Source of the DNA: Dimorphilus gyrociliatus
Lineage: Eukaryota; Annelida; Polychaeta; Dinophilidae
NCBI GenBank assembly: GCA_904063045.1
Contig: CAJFCJ010000008.1
Span: 1,302,001-1,366,000, forward strand
DNA: 64,000 nt
Reading direction: 5' to 3'
The notes under the pieces are model-generated. The model ran no database searches, was not told the origin of the DNA, and saw only the letters and a list, made by a program, of their open reading frames with translations. Positions 1 to 13,902 of this stretch are shown here, in pieces; position 1 is the stretch's first letter; each line of letters opens with the position of its first letter. The translations under genes were made by a program, and so were the position numbers.

Positions 1-531
1 ATACATAAAATCGTAGCCATTAAAAAGTAAACGATTCGATAATTAAACTATAAAGAATTTATCGAATTCTTCGTGTACTGTTAATTTTGAATTCTAGCAC
101 TCTTGTTTTCAATGTAATTCTTTGACAAGCTCTCTTCTTATTTCATGACAATAATTAATATCGACAATAATTAAAATAGCAATTATAATATAGTATTGAC
201 AATTTCCAAACAAGATAGATAACCTTAATTATTTTAATCCACTAATTGTTTGATAATAATGTTTTTATAACTAAAGAATTAGAAAATGAGGTTGAGACAT
301 CGTTAATATTTTTAACCCTTCATTCTGCATTAGAACAAAAGCATTTACTCCTCATTTTGGAATTATTGAAATGTAAATATTTTATAAATAAAGGAAGTAC
401 TAAAGCTTATTTCGTCTCTGAATTTTCCTTTAACAACAAACAAAAATCTCTAATATGCATATAAATATATATGTATTATTCGTATATATATATGTATATA
501 TATAAATGTATATATGTATATATTTATATAG

Positions 532-3500
532 ATACAATGCTATCATTCATCCGCTACGACCGAGATGCTCCAGAAGAGTCTCAAAAATCTGCATGTTGAT
601 AGTTTGGATTGTTTCGATAACATGCGCCGTCCCTTGCACACTTATTTATAGATTTAAAGTTAAGGAAAACAACGCATCCATTTGCGACATTGTACTTGAT
701 CATGGTTTAGTCAAAATCTACGTGCTTAGTTTAACTGTTGCGCAATACTTTATGCCATTGATCGTCATTTCCTTTGCCTATTTCCGGATAATGTTCAGAT
801 TATGGAGGAGTGAAGCGCCTGGTGCTGCTGTTAATTCTCGAGATGCAATTATGCATCGGAATAAGAAAAAAGTAAGTTGATTTGTTTTCCTTTAATATGT
901 ATAGTATATACAGTTCATCGCCGTCTCCTTTGCTGTCGGTTTGGATTTCTGTAGGGACAATAATAGCTTCAGGCTCTTTTAGCTTGTTTTCTTTATAAAG
1001 TAACGTTTTCACATATACACAAGCACAAAAAACGATATGGGGATTTGAAAGATAAACGAATTGCTGATCATTTTCTTTGAAATAGAGTAGGTAAATATTC
1101 AAATAAATTCAGGTTTTGTTCCCAAAAAATCCTAGTAAGAAGAAAGGATATATTGCTCATAGTAGAATGTTTAGTTATTGTTATTGGCTAAAAATTACGT
1201 AAAGCCTAGTATTTTTTCCCCAGCATAAAATAAGGCTTTCTCAAAAATTAAGCGAATGGAACACCTTTAGTCTATACTATTTCATAATTCTTTTCATAAA
1301 GCATTCATTTTAGTACACCTAAGCTTTCAATGTATACTTAACGCTCAGCAGCATTTACATAGTACAATATTATAATGGACGTTTTCAACGCTTTATAAGT
1401 CGTACGAAGCGCGTTAAAAGAAGGTTTCTTTCGAGAATTTGAATAGAACATGTTAAAATAATAGCTTCTCAAAAGAGAAAGTATTAACAATTCTGTCGCA
1501 ATTTATAAATTATTTACAACAAAACTAGAATACGTATTATCTCCAGAAGCATAAAACAAGGTTAGTAGATAATTCAAGGTAAAAAGATTGCCATTAAAGG
1601 TCAAAATACTTAAAGATGGCCACCAACAGATATCACAGTTTGATAATTTGCAATGTTCTATAATATATAAAAAGTAACATTTCTGTAGTGGAATTCTTAT
1701 CAACAGAAATTTTTCCCAAATTCTTCAAATATTAATTTTTTTCATGAGGGAGATAATCAAATTTTTTGTGATAACAGATAAATTCTTTCAACATTTACTT
1801 TTCCTCTAGATATAATTTCGTTTAAAATTTATATAGCAATGATCAACTTTCCATTGATTCTGTGCATAAATAATAGTCCTTTAATTATAGAAGAGAAGAG
1901 GAAGCAAATTGTCACATATTACAAATCAGTCTAAAAAGAAACAAACAATTTCAAAGTAAAAGATTAACATTGAATATAGAATATGCGGAGGTATAAAAAT
2001 AAACATCTCTTTACAAGAATAAATAAAAGGACAAGCAAGACAAAAACATACGAGCTTTAATGGCTTGTTAGTGGGAACTGCACTTTTAATATAAGACTCC
2101 GGAACTAATATTTTTTTATCAATGTAAAAAATATAAATTAGAAAACCCGACCGAGAATATTTGTATTGTTATTTGCGGCACACTTGATTTCAGTTAATAT
2201 CTTTTTCTTTCACTGATGAGTGTTTAGTTTATTTAAAGCTAATTAAATATTAAAGCCTATATTATAATTTATATATATAGTATTTAAAATTAATTCAGAT
2301 TTATGTTCGAGCCAAGGAGACTCTCAGGACCATGAATATTATTCATATATAAATATATCTATATATAATCAGTACATATGTATAATTGAGAGTTGTATAA
2401 GAATGATAAAAATATATTTTAAAGACCTCTTCCATTTATAGTTGTATAATTAACAATACAAAGCTGTCAACAAAGCAACCATTCCTTATTCTATCAATTA
2501 AAAAATTGGTTCTTTTGATTTGCAACGTGTACTTTATCGAAAAGGGTATAATAACCTTTAAAAACGAAATGTTTCTCTAGCAACCAATACGGAAACATGT
2601 TGATTCATTATTAGACAATCGAATACATTAAAAACAGAATTGTTAAAGCTCTCTTCAAAGAATGTAATACTTTTTTTTTGCATTAAAAGTATTAGCAAAA
2701 ATATTTTTTGCTTATTGAGATTCTTTGGACTAATAATATTGTATTATCGATTTTTTCTGTTTCCATTTTACTGTTCATTTAGGAATGTTTAAAAATTTAG
2801 GCATCTGATTCAAATTTCTTCGCTATTTAAAGTGTGTTTGTATCCTTGAAGAAAAAAATGAAACAACTTAAATAAATTAAATTTATTCATAATCGAATAA
2901 CTTATATTGTATATGATAACACAATGACTTTTATATGGAGCTAAAAATGAATATCTTTGAATAAGTTTTTGTTTTATTTATGAATTATTAATAATATTTG
3001 CAAACTACCTTATTATTAATGAAAATTCATTCAAAAAAGGCTGAAAAGGCTTTAAAGCCGATTATTTTGTTAATCTAAATATGTAAATTTGAAGTTCCTT
3101 TAAATATTTTCACACCAACGTTTAAACTTAAGAGCTGTTGGTAAAATATTGTCATTATCTTTATGTAGTCAAAACTTTCAACCTCCAGGGAGAAGCCTCA
3201 TAAGGTTACATTTCAAGATGTTGCTCTTAAGTATTCGCTTTCATTGGGTATATTTTACTTTCTGCTCAGGATTTGGTCATTATATTATTTGCCCCAAAAA
3301 TTACAAATTTTGATACTTGTTTCCTCAAGTGTACGTACCAAATTTACCAAAATTCAGTAGTTATTTTTTAGCATATCTAGTTATTAGGATGCCGAAACTA
3401 ATCTCTCCGGGGAATGAGCAGAGATTCAAGTCGTAGAGTTAACCACCAAAGGTTTACTAAACTATATATATATCGTACTCGTGACATGAGATTTCCCCCA

Positions 3501-4999
3501 AAGAATTCTCGTCTAATAGGCCCAATAATCGGGGCATTTAGCCATGAGCCTATCTTGCAGAAATTTTTTCACGCTTCATCTGGACTTTTACGGATTCGAA
3601 GAATTATTACCAGAGAACTGCTTTATCTAAAAACACCTTTTATCCCCACTTGAATTGACATTATTAATTAGACCACTCTGGAAATGTCTTCGGCACAAAT
3701 ATATACTATATAACTGTCAAGTGGCCTTTCAATTTAGGTAAGATCTATTAGTAACTTTCAATATAGTTGCTTGCTTATTACTTCAAATTAGAAATATTTG
3801 AAAACATACGTATGAAGAGAACGGCATATAAGTTCTCACGTTGAAAATAAAAGGTTCTATTAAACTTGCTAAAGTAAGAAATGTTGAATATATACTGTAT
3901 ATATGACTGCTTTACTTACTATTTTCTTGACAACCTTTTAAAAAGTACTATATGTTTGCTAACAAATTTTCTGTGTAAAATTGGTGCTGTAGAAAAATTT
4001 GTACATAAAAGTTTAAAAAAAGTTGTAAAAAGAAGAGGAAGCAATGAAAATGGAAAAATAATGAGCTTCACACTGATTAAGGTGGGAAGTGTATAAAAGT
4101 AGAATTAGAAATAAGAAAAAGAGATGTAATACTAAAAGAATCATCTCTCAAAGTTATCCTTTGAAATTTGACTGACGAAAATCATAATTGAGAGTTTAAT
4201 TTTACAGTTTTCTTTAAACACTCTTTCATCTGCAGTCATTTTTTATAAGTTTTGCACTTAGAGAAGAGTCAAAATATTTTTGTACTAAAATAAATCTCTT
4301 TGCAATTAGTGCAAAAAAATATTCGTACCTGCGCAGATCTAGTTCTTCAATTTCTAAAGAGCCTGGCTATATGGAAAAAAATTTAGCTAGTTGTAGCTTT
4401 TACAAGATGAGAAATAGTTTAATGAACCTGTTAAGGAATAGATAAATACTTTTGTAACCGAAAAATCAAGTATTTCTTTCGAATATAGAGGCAAAAAAAA
4501 CTGCCAATAAAAAAGGACACTAATCTAAAAGCATCACTTACAGCTGCTTTATTGCTTATCTAAAATCAGTCCATTAGAAAAGGACAAATTTAAAGTTAAG
4601 ATCATATGATTCAAACCATTGTAGAAGCCAAAGCAAACAATCAAATAGAAAGAAGGCGTTTCTAAAGGTGCAGTTGGGTCATAGAGCTGGAAGAGAAATA
4701 CTGAAATTAAATTAGAGAAAGGGAAAAGAAAAAAACAAATTTTCTCTGAATTAATTGAACAAAAAAGGATAAAAAGCTAGCTCTAATAAGTTTGCCTTCA
4801 ATTTCTTTCTTGTTGAAAGCGTTAAATTAAGCGATGTTCAATTGCCTGTTATGTGCTAGCCGGTTGAAGTTAAAACATGCTTTTATCATCAATAAGCAGA
4901 CGAGCGAATCTCGACGGCTTGACGAATAATCCCCGAATGCTGACGGCAAAGTTGTTGTTTAATGGCTTTCGGTCAAATAAAACATTTCTCTCGCCTCTG

Positions 5000-5031
<32 letters not shown>

Positions 5032-8000
5032 TATGCTAGCATATCTAATATAAACATAAACCTTTACATTTATATATGTCAAAAGACAGCTTATTTATTT
5101 TTAAACACCAGGTTACGTGTGCTTGTATTGATAAAAAAGAATTAAAACAGTAGAGAATGTACAGTATTTTTGTTCACATGTTTTTGTTCTTTACTGTAGT
5201 ATATTTTGTAAAATGCATCTTCACTCAAAAAATAAAATGTTTAATAGCTTATTTACATATACGAACTCCTTTTAAAGTCACATTAATCTTACCTCTTTAA
5301 AGAAGCACACAAAGAGTTAAATAATGTAGATCATTGATAGAGGTTTCGTTAACCATCGTTATCAGTATTTGAAATACTCTATTTCGTTTTATGCGAATTC
5401 AATGGTATTTGTTTCACAGACAATGACAAAATATAAAGATATGTATATTTATTATATATATTTGTTCAAATATACGTAGTATAAAGTAATATATTGAAAC
5501 CTTTTGGTTTTGGTGTATGAGGGAAACAAATCAACATATGGCTTAAAGCTGTATCATAGTCAATAAAGCGGGAAACGAATATATTTAGGAGGTTCCAATA
5601 TTAAATTCTCTAGAATTTCTACTGATGTAAACTTATACTAGTTTAAGTAAACAGGTCGATATTGTGAGGAGTAAATCTTGGAAAGGTGATTCCTACTCAG
5701 ATAAACAGATTATTTAAAATAATAGTACTTTATGATATTTTGATAAAGATTAGCTCAAAATATATATTAATTATCGTTAAAAAATTTTCTCTACACCTAT
5801 AAAACCAATAAAATAAATTAAATAAGATAATGCCTTTCTTGGTTATGACTAATAATCAGCAAAATTAGACAAGCATAGTGATACGTGAGTTGTAATTTAT
5901 ATATGCAGCATATACTCATTATCTATCTTCTTTAAAATATATGAAACTTGCATATATCAGCTATCAGTCTCGCTCAAATATTCTTGGGACCATTTATTTG
6001 ATAATCAAATTTAGAACTTTTTACGGAATACTATTTGTCAATTTGGCGATCATTTATGAATCTCATGCATTGAATTGCATTATGCGATATATTAATTCTA
6101 GATTCATATTCATTTTATTATCTATTAATTTTATAATCATAGGATAATCTGATAATACGTATGTGAAATATACATTTGCAATTTTCCTCCAAAGACTAAC
6201 ATTAACGAGATAATTTTACCCTGGTGTAATGTTATGCATCATTCAAAACGAAAATGACGTCTGAAAAATCGGAATCTACTTCAATGAAGAGTGTCATTTT
6301 ACGTTATGAGCATCAGTTAACTGAATAGAAATTGAACTTGGTTCCTGCATAATTGTATTATAGGTTAAACACAATACATATAGAAAGCTGAGCATAAACA
6401 CATTTTTACACGATGCGTCTAATGGCTAGATGCCAACAGACACTAGCCTATCTTTTACTTATTACCGTTACATATGATTCGTCAATTTATATATAAAAAT
6501 TTCCGGCTGAATAGAAAAAATTCGATTTTTAGCTATTGAAACACTCAAGTTGTGTAATTTCCATAAAGAAATATTGCCTCTGCAATAAACTATCGACCAA
6601 CTTGTTTGAGACCGGAATGAAAAATCGAAAATGTCGATCAATGCCACCAAATCTGGCTTCGTCAACAAACTAATGAAGATGCATAGACATAGCAAACAAT
6701 ATCCACTACTGATTAATCATTAGTAATAATCATACTAAAATTTTTTAATTCATTTATTATATTCATTAGGTTAGTAAGGTTTTTTTAAATCGTAAAGAGC
6801 GATACTTGACTCTCTTTGAAAAACCGCTTAAGCTAACAACATGGTTGTACATTTTGCCTAAAACCAATTTCTCTTAATTGATAGAAAGCTGTAAAATAAG
6901 GGAGCAGAATCGGAAATGAAAGAAAAATTAAAGTAGTTCTTCTGCTTTTCGCCAGAGGACGTTCAAATATTTAGCTTAAAAGCGAACCAATTGCCGGGCA
7001 CAAAGAACTAAAGTAACTTAATTTAAACCCATTTATATCTCCTTTTCATTTTATTGCAATATCGGTCCTTTCTGCATTCTATAATAAAGCCAATATTTAT
7101 TTCTATTAACTCTTACTAAACTTTTTCGGGTGTTTATCCTACTTATTTATATAGTCTTTCTTTCATTTAGTCTTAGAGCCGTTAATTTATTGATTAAGAT
7201 ACTTCTATTAAAATATTCATACAGAGGGAAAGGAGAAAACGCATTAAACACGTATACTATATGTCACTCGTTAGCTATACGTATGCAGTATATATGCAGA
7301 TTTTTTAGCAAGTTTCGAAGCACAAATAACATAATGAAAAGTATTATGATGTCTCGTTTCTAAGGCAACGATAAAAATATCATTACTAAACTTACAACAG
7401 TAAAATTCTTAAATATCAACTTATAAGTTGCTATATTCATATTTGAAGAAAATTAGTATTCTATTAGTTATTTTAAAATCTATGCTACTATAGATATACG
7501 ATATTAAAATGGCATTTATTTAATAAATACATTTTTCATTTGTTGACGCAAGTATTGAAATACTAGAAAATCCTCTAACATAACTAAACATAATGGGTTT
7601 GAGCATAGTTTTCTTCTGATGCCTACAAATCCAAAAGCGAAATTTATTTATAGCTTACATAAAGCTTTTTGCCTTTCTTCACTAATTTGCAAGAAGGAAT
7701 AATAAGACGGAAAAAATTAGTGCAATACTGTAAAAAATGCATCTTTAAGATTGAGAGATTCTTAAACCATCTGTAATTGTAAGGCAACCTAATTATTAGT
7801 GTAAAGTAGATTAAATTTAATCTTGAATTGTGGATTTGATGTGTTACAAAAGTTTTTTAAATCTCTTCGTTGCCAGTTACTTCAATTGTACATTTATAGA
7901 AGTTTAATAGAATAGGAAAGTCTAAAACCAATTAATAATACAAGTATGGAATTGCTTGCAAGGATATTTCATTACTATTTAATCGTTAAAAAAGAGAATT

Positions 8001-11000
8001 TAACATAAGATAAGCCAAATTATTCAGTCATATACTCTATCTTATTCTTTAAAAGTACCACATACAATACCACTTAAAGTAATACAATAAGATTCGCATT
8101 AATAAATTAGTATCAACTTATTATAGTCTTTAGGATACTAAATATGGTTTATCTGAGCATAATTCTTCGAGTGGTTGTAGTATATAAAAATTTTTATTTC
8201 ATTTAACTTTAAAATAGAAATTAATTGACAAATAAAAGTAAACTAAACACATCAGTAAACTGACAATTATCAATAAAGCTTCTCTTTTTTCCATTAATAT
8301 AATGATTTAATCATAGAAGAAACCCTAAAATTTTTTAAGATAAAAGATAAAGACGAAAAAGACTATATGGGCAGACTGAAAGTTACTTTTTAAATGTTTA
8401 ATCATTATGGTCAAATACATTGACAGTTGTTAGCCGTCTAATTTTTTGCATCATTAGAGTAATCTAAAACCAATTATTTACTAACAATTTCATAGAATAT
8501 TTTGAAATATCCCAGATTACGTTAATTTCGTTAATATCTCCCTTTATGTAAAGTTTATTTCAAAAGAAATATAGTCTATTATTTCTTTTCTTTTCATCAA
8601 TTCTATTTAAAAGTTATTATCACACATGAAACGTTTTTTAACACGCCGAAAGTATTTTTTATAGTAATAAATTCTAAATGTTAGATTGTTCTCTTTGTCT
8701 AAAATATTATTTCAATATATATTTTTAGGGAAGCAATTTCTTAGAAAAAAAATATTTGTAATCTTTTTATCTATAAAATATAAAAAACATTACAGAATAT
8801 GTAAGCTGTAATTCCTTATATTATTATTTAAATACATATAAAAAATTACTTTATGTTTATCTATATGAAAATATAATCATAATACAGTCGGAATTTGTTT
8901 ATTTTACAAGTTGTATTTATTTATTGTTTATATAGACTTGTAAATATTATCTTTATTCATCAAAAGAATTTTATGCAATCTCTCTATTAGTGATCTGATG
9001 CCTTTGCAGTTTTTTGTACAAAATTCGAAATTCAGTTTCATTTATAGTTGTGTATTAAAAAATCAAGTTTACGTAAAATTCCAGGAGAGAGAAGAAATAT
9101 CGTTATAAATAGTAGTTTGAAGATAGGATTGAGAAGAAATTGGTTGGATTAAGTTTACTGAAGCGAAACGATATTAGGAATAAAAGATTAGTGAAACTTT
9201 GATGATATAAAGATATTTTAGATGCGTAATTTATACAGTATAATAAATGATATTAATCAAAAAATAGTAAGCTATATCATCTGATCATTATTATAAACTG
9301 AATATAAATTTGGAGAGGTAACAATCTTTTTCATAAAGATTATTAAATCAGTCGTCGCTATTTGTAATAATCATTTTCGAATTTTCTAGAGGGCGACTGG
9401 TCATGGATAAAATTTTGTAAGCATTATGTCACGTTCCAACTTGCTAACGGACAATATAGTGCTATCACATGTATTATACCAAAAATCTGCATGATAAAAA
9501 CCAACAAGGCATAAAGATTTCAGAATAATTATAGAATTATCAGTGCTTAAATTTAGTATCTTTGCATCAATGACAATATAATAATAATTTTTTATTGAAT
9601 TATTATTTTATTTAGATACAGAATATATTTTGTTTTGTAAAATAGGCGTCCAATTCAATTATCATACTCCAAGAAAAAAGGGTGACTTCTTAGAAATAAC
9701 AAAGCTTTTATTGATAATATAAAAAAAAGAATTGAGAAATATTCTGGTCCATTCTATTCATACACTTCTTTTCTTTCTTCTCCTTTTATTTTTAGTAAGT
9801 AACGTAATAACTATTCCGCTCTTCAAATATCAATAGTCATACAGCAAACACACTTTAGGATACTTTAGTCCGAAAAAGGTTAATGAAAAAGTATTTTTAT
9901 ATTAATACAAAGTTTTATGAAAAGAGAGAAAAAATGAATTTTTGTGGGCTTTTTATCATGTCTTCTCTTTCGATTGCTTTTTATAATCTTAATAACAATA
10001 GAAAAATTAATTTTGTATTATGTTACATAATGTTTACGAAAAACATATTAAAAATTTCTCTTAATTTTTACAGGTTTTAAAGATGCTTATAATAGTTGTG
10101 GTCCTATTCGCATTTTGTTGGTTGCCACTCCAAACTTACAACTTCTTACAAAGTATTTTTCCTGCTGTTAATAAGTAAGTATTTTTCTCTAACCTATATT
10201 TAGACCAATAATACTTTTAATTAATACAAATAAGATCTTCTTCAATGACACACAAAGATGAAAATTCGATAGAATACAAAAAAGTAACCATTTATATATA
10301 CAGTACAATTGGCGATATTGCAAATATCGAGAAAAGTAGAAAAAATATATATATCTTCTCTTCACCAAAATATTCATTCTAGATTCAACCCAACACTTAT
10401 ATATAACTCAGTTTCATTTATTCTTGCCAAGTAAATGCAATCAAAACGAGTCCGTTCCTAATTCACCGTCTCCATTTTCTCGTCAACTCCAGTTTACATA
10501 ACCAATAAAGGTCAAGGTTAATCTTGTGGAGTCTTAGTAATTTAACAATTCGAAATGAATAGGAAGTTTTTACTTATAAGATAATAAATAGATAGAAATG
10601 TACATAATACATATACAGTATATATATATATATACTCACAATATAACATATAAAAATAATATTATCTCTAAACGAGAATAAGCCAATTTTCAATTGAAAG
10701 CAAAAATACTTTTATTACCCTCTTACGAAATTATCAGTATTCAGAAGAGACTAAATTATATACACACAATAGATCATCTTAAAATATAAGAACATTATAT
10801 AAATATAAAATATAAATATATTTCCGAAGAAAGAGAAATTTTATTAATTAGAAAGAAGGATGTTACATATGAGTAGTATTCTTTACTTATAACTCTAGCT
10901 TAATAATAAATGTGGAATATAATCAAGTAATGTATAGATATTTTAATATAGTTTTATTACTCATAGGTAAAAAATTTTTCATATATAACTCAATATTCAT

Positions 11001-12480
11001 TAGTATTATACACGAACGTGGCTCATTTAATGTTTTATATATTATTATTACTTTTTAAATCATTTCTCGCTAAAAATAGTCTTCTCTTTCTTTAACCAAA
11101 ACGAAATTGTTAGCTTATAGAATTACTTCTTCCCATAACTGTAACAGTATTAGCTGTTTGATTGTTTTATTATATACAAAACTATTTAGAACATGCATTG
11201 CATTATATATTAGTTTAATTCCTATAATGTCATTTGCTAATGCGACTTATTTAACAGAAATAGTAATAATATTATTTTCATCTTTCTGTGGACATCCCTA
11301 ATTTTTTTGTATTTCGGTTTCGCTTATGGGCTAGAGTACGGTTTGTTATAATCAGCCATATTTATATATGTAATTAGTGTAAATAATGTTTTCTAAAAGT
11401 TTCCTTTTAGAATAACTAAACAAATATAAAAGTTTCTGACCTGGAAATCAAATTACTGAACTAGAATGTTGTGGTTTTTGATGCATTAAATCCATGTCAA
11501 AATTAATTTGTTTTGTATTCTTGGCCTGATAAAACGAAATTCAACAACTACTTACACCAAACAGAATAAAATTTCGGGGGAGAAGAATCGTAAACAACAC
11601 TTTAATAAACTATCATTTACTCTCTGTAATGATATCGCGACTAATTCTCCAAAAAGTTAATTATTATCCCTGAAATGATAAGTTGGCTCTCATTATCATC
11701 TATAATTAATTATAGCTTCCATTTTTGTTCTGTTTTTGTCATCAGCAACTTTAATATAATAGTACAGTTCATGCTAATTTGAAGAGCAGCTGGTCTATCT
11801 CTTCTAAATCAAAACAACGTAAATACGCATAGTAAACATAGCAAACACCTGAAATAGCATATATCTAGGCCATTTAGGTATCTTACAAACTAAGTACATA
11901 CCGTAACAGAAGTATTTCTATCAATTTATACTGCATTTAATATTCATAATGCTTTATAAATTTCAGCTACAGATATATAAACATAATCTGGTTTTGCTCT
12001 AATTGGTTGGCCATGAGTAATTCTTGCTATAATCCATTTATCTATGGTCTAGTAAACGTAAGCAGTTACTTTTTCATTTGTATAGCACGTCATTAACTTT
12101 TTCTGCATATACTATACTTTTATATATACTTTTTTATCTTTTTCATCTTTTTCATCTTTTTCTTCTTCTTCTTCTTCTTCTGCTTACTCTGCTTATTCTT
12201 CTTTTTCTTCATCTTCATTTTCTCCTTATATCTAATACAATTTTATCATAATAAAAAGGAAAAATTCAAGAATGGCTTCAAGTTGATTCTAAGAAGATGC
12301 CCTTGCATTTCCCCAAGATCAGATATACGTTTGGCGGAACATACAGAAGATAGTTTTTATCACAAAAGAGAGAGCACTTGTTTAGATACCCATCCATCTT
12401 ATAGCTGTAACGGAGGCGTTAAAGGACAAAAATATATGAGAATTGCAGTAAATGAAAAAACTGCTCAAAGCTATTTATAA
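532..12480 (+). CDS. Lkr: Leucokinin-type neuropeptide receptor (class A GPCR), 3' part; 5' exons outside window
   Basis: Four exons are visible: 532-871, 10074-10174, 11967-12057 and 12259-12480 (TAA at 12478). All junctions are GT/AG and phase-consistent. The first visible exon starts just after the R of the TM3 DRY motif (YNAIIHPLRPR) and carries TM4, TM5 and the third loop ending in RNKKK. Exon 2 is TM6 with CWLPLQTYN. Exon 3 is TM7 with NWLAMSNSCYNPFIYG. Exon 4 is helix 8 (EKFKNGFK), a CPC pair that could be palmitoylated, and a 60-residue tail. The loop signature (SRD, then NKKKVLKML) and the TM6-TM7 wording are those of kinin/leucokinin receptors, which signal through Gq to calcium in secretory epithelia and neurons. 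This role is family knowledge, not shown here. TM1-TM3 and the start codon lie left of the window. Introns are 9.2 kb, 1.8 kb and 201 bp. An AATAAA follows at 12553. RYamide or tachykinin receptors are the next-best assignments. Confidence 0.85.
872..10073 (+). other. 9.2-kb intron of the leucokinin-type receptor
   Basis: This is AT-rich DNA between a GTAAGT donor and a TTTTTACAG acceptor, separating the TM5/third-loop exon from the TM6 exon. I see no exon of another gene inside. Short open frames such as 3414-3653 lack splice context or recognisable motifs. It holds a TA microsatellite at 5001-5027 and two copies of the TATAC(A/T)GTATA motif (3891, 9232). Confidence 0.7.
5001..5027. repeat. 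(AT)n microsatellite
   Basis: About 13 uninterrupted AT units inside the long receptor intron. Confidence 0.95.
12121..12230. repeat. Pyrimidine-rich TTC/TTTTTC tract
   Basis: Repeated CTTTTT and CTT units run for about 100 bases, ending some 30 bases before the acceptor of the last receptor exon (12259). It is a very long polypyrimidine tract and may assist, or make variable, the use of that acceptor. Confidence 0.8.
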
Positions 12481-12489
12481 TGACTGTAC

Positions 12490-12520
<31 letters not shown>
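12490..12520. repeat. (AAT)n microsatellite in the receptor 3' UTR
   Basis: About ten AAT units begin 10 bases after the receptor stop codon and precede the AATAAA at 12553. Confidence 0.95.
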
Positions 12521-12552
12521 GAAGTCAAAAGATCAGTAATAATGAGAGTTAA

Positions 12553-12558
12553 AATAAA
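12553..12558 (+). promoter_or_regulatory. Polyadenylation signal AATAAA of the leucokinin-type receptor
   Basis: Canonical hexamer 73 bases after the stop at 12478-12480. AATAAA is common by chance in DNA this AT-rich, so position is the main support. Confidence 0.45.
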
Positions 12559-13888
12559 AATTTGAAATTATTATTCCATTACCCCAAAAGAAAGGAAATA
12601 TCATTTCTCTACTGTTATTTAAATGTGTTTCAAGAAGTAATTAATCTGCAGCAAACATGTATAAATATTCTCTTAATTCTATTGTGTGGTTCAACGCTTG
12701 CCCACTACACCCTCTAACTTATGTATGTTTATATGCTGTAAAAAACATATTGTATATATCAATTACATGTATACATGTATCTGTCATAAATAATAATTAT
12801 ATACTTATATTTATTGTTCTTTAAACCTTATATATTCATGTATGAATTAATATTGGGATGCATTATATGCATCTTCTTATTGTGCTATATTTTGGTGTTG
12901 TATAATTATTATTACCTTAACGTTAGTATAATTGTTAAGGGAAGAAGAGCGACCGAGTAGATATTAAACATTGACCTTCTCATACAATCGTTTTAATAAA
13001 TACCACATAGAATTTTTCATAAATAGTGATAATTTGAATATACTGTATATAGTCACACATATTTCATTACAAAAGCGAACATTTTCCTTGTATAAAGCTA
13101 ATGAGACTGTTAATGACAAAAGAAATTGTGAATTTATAATTACTATCGAAGCTTTGCAATCTTACTTCAGGATATATCCAAAAAAACGCGTATAAGATTT
13201 AATGGAATCACGTAAAGTATAGGATATTAGCGTATATAGCTTAGATACAGTATATACAGTATACAGTAATATGCTGTTATAATATACTTATAATATAATG
13301 TATATATGTGTGTTTGCTGGAGATAAAATTCAGACAGCTTATTCTCTCCTATATCGCCAATTGTAACAGTTTTAACATCTCCTTATTTTCCTCTATTATT
13401 TTTACGCATAGAGAAACTGTGTACTTAATTGAAAATAGCGCTTGTTTAAATGGTTATTTTTATCGGGATTATCAATTTTTTTACAATAAATTGTGCAAAG
13501 AAAATATTAATAATCCTGCTATTGTAACTAGCTGTTTTTTTAGACTAGTTTCCCTGTTTTTGGATGTAAAGTGATAACTGGGGGAAGAATCTGCAGATGT
13601 AGTTATGTCATATTAGATGTAAAGGAAAAGTTAATTGAATTACTAAAATTTTGTTAAAAATCTATAGAGTTACGTTTCAACCGGAGGGCTATTTTGCGGC
13701 TCAGAACTGAACCTTTTGAAAGATAGGAAACAAAGAACAAAATTCTTAATACTATTCATATATATTGTAAGCCGGCTTAATGATTTTTTTCGTTATTACA
13801 AGAACATTAATGATTTATAAATTGACGTTTTGCTTGTTGATTTAGTTTTCTAATTTTTTCGCAAAGCTAATCTAACATTTAACTATAT
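12559..13888. other. Intergenic region between convergent genes; no gene seen
   Basis: AT-rich spacer between the ends of the (+) receptor and the (-) C1q gene. Open frames at 12971-13195 and 13308-13574 have no domain, splice or composition support. Two TATAC(A/T)GTATA motifs lie at 13039 and 13253, the latter in a run of CAGTATA units. Confidence 0.6.
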
Positions 13889-13902
13889 CCACTAGATGTC
13901 AC
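13889..13902 (+). promoter_or_regulatory. CTCF-like core motif at the C1q gene end
   Basis: CCACTAGATGTCAC matches 13 of 14 positions of the CTCF core CCASYAGRKGGCRS. It overlaps the last base of the C1q stop codon, at the boundary between two convergent genes. Binding is inferred only. Confidence 0.35.

Noticed and set aside
246-464. 72-codon frame near the left edge
   Set aside because: Starts with TTG, AT-rich, no motif, and lies in the intron before the first visible receptor exon.
3414-3653. 79-codon frame inside the 9.2-kb receptor intron
   Set aside because: No signal, domain or convincing splice signals; treated as chance.
13308-13574. 88-codon frame between the convergent receptor and C1q genes
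   Set aside because: Composition like the surrounding AT-rich DNA and no recognisable family.
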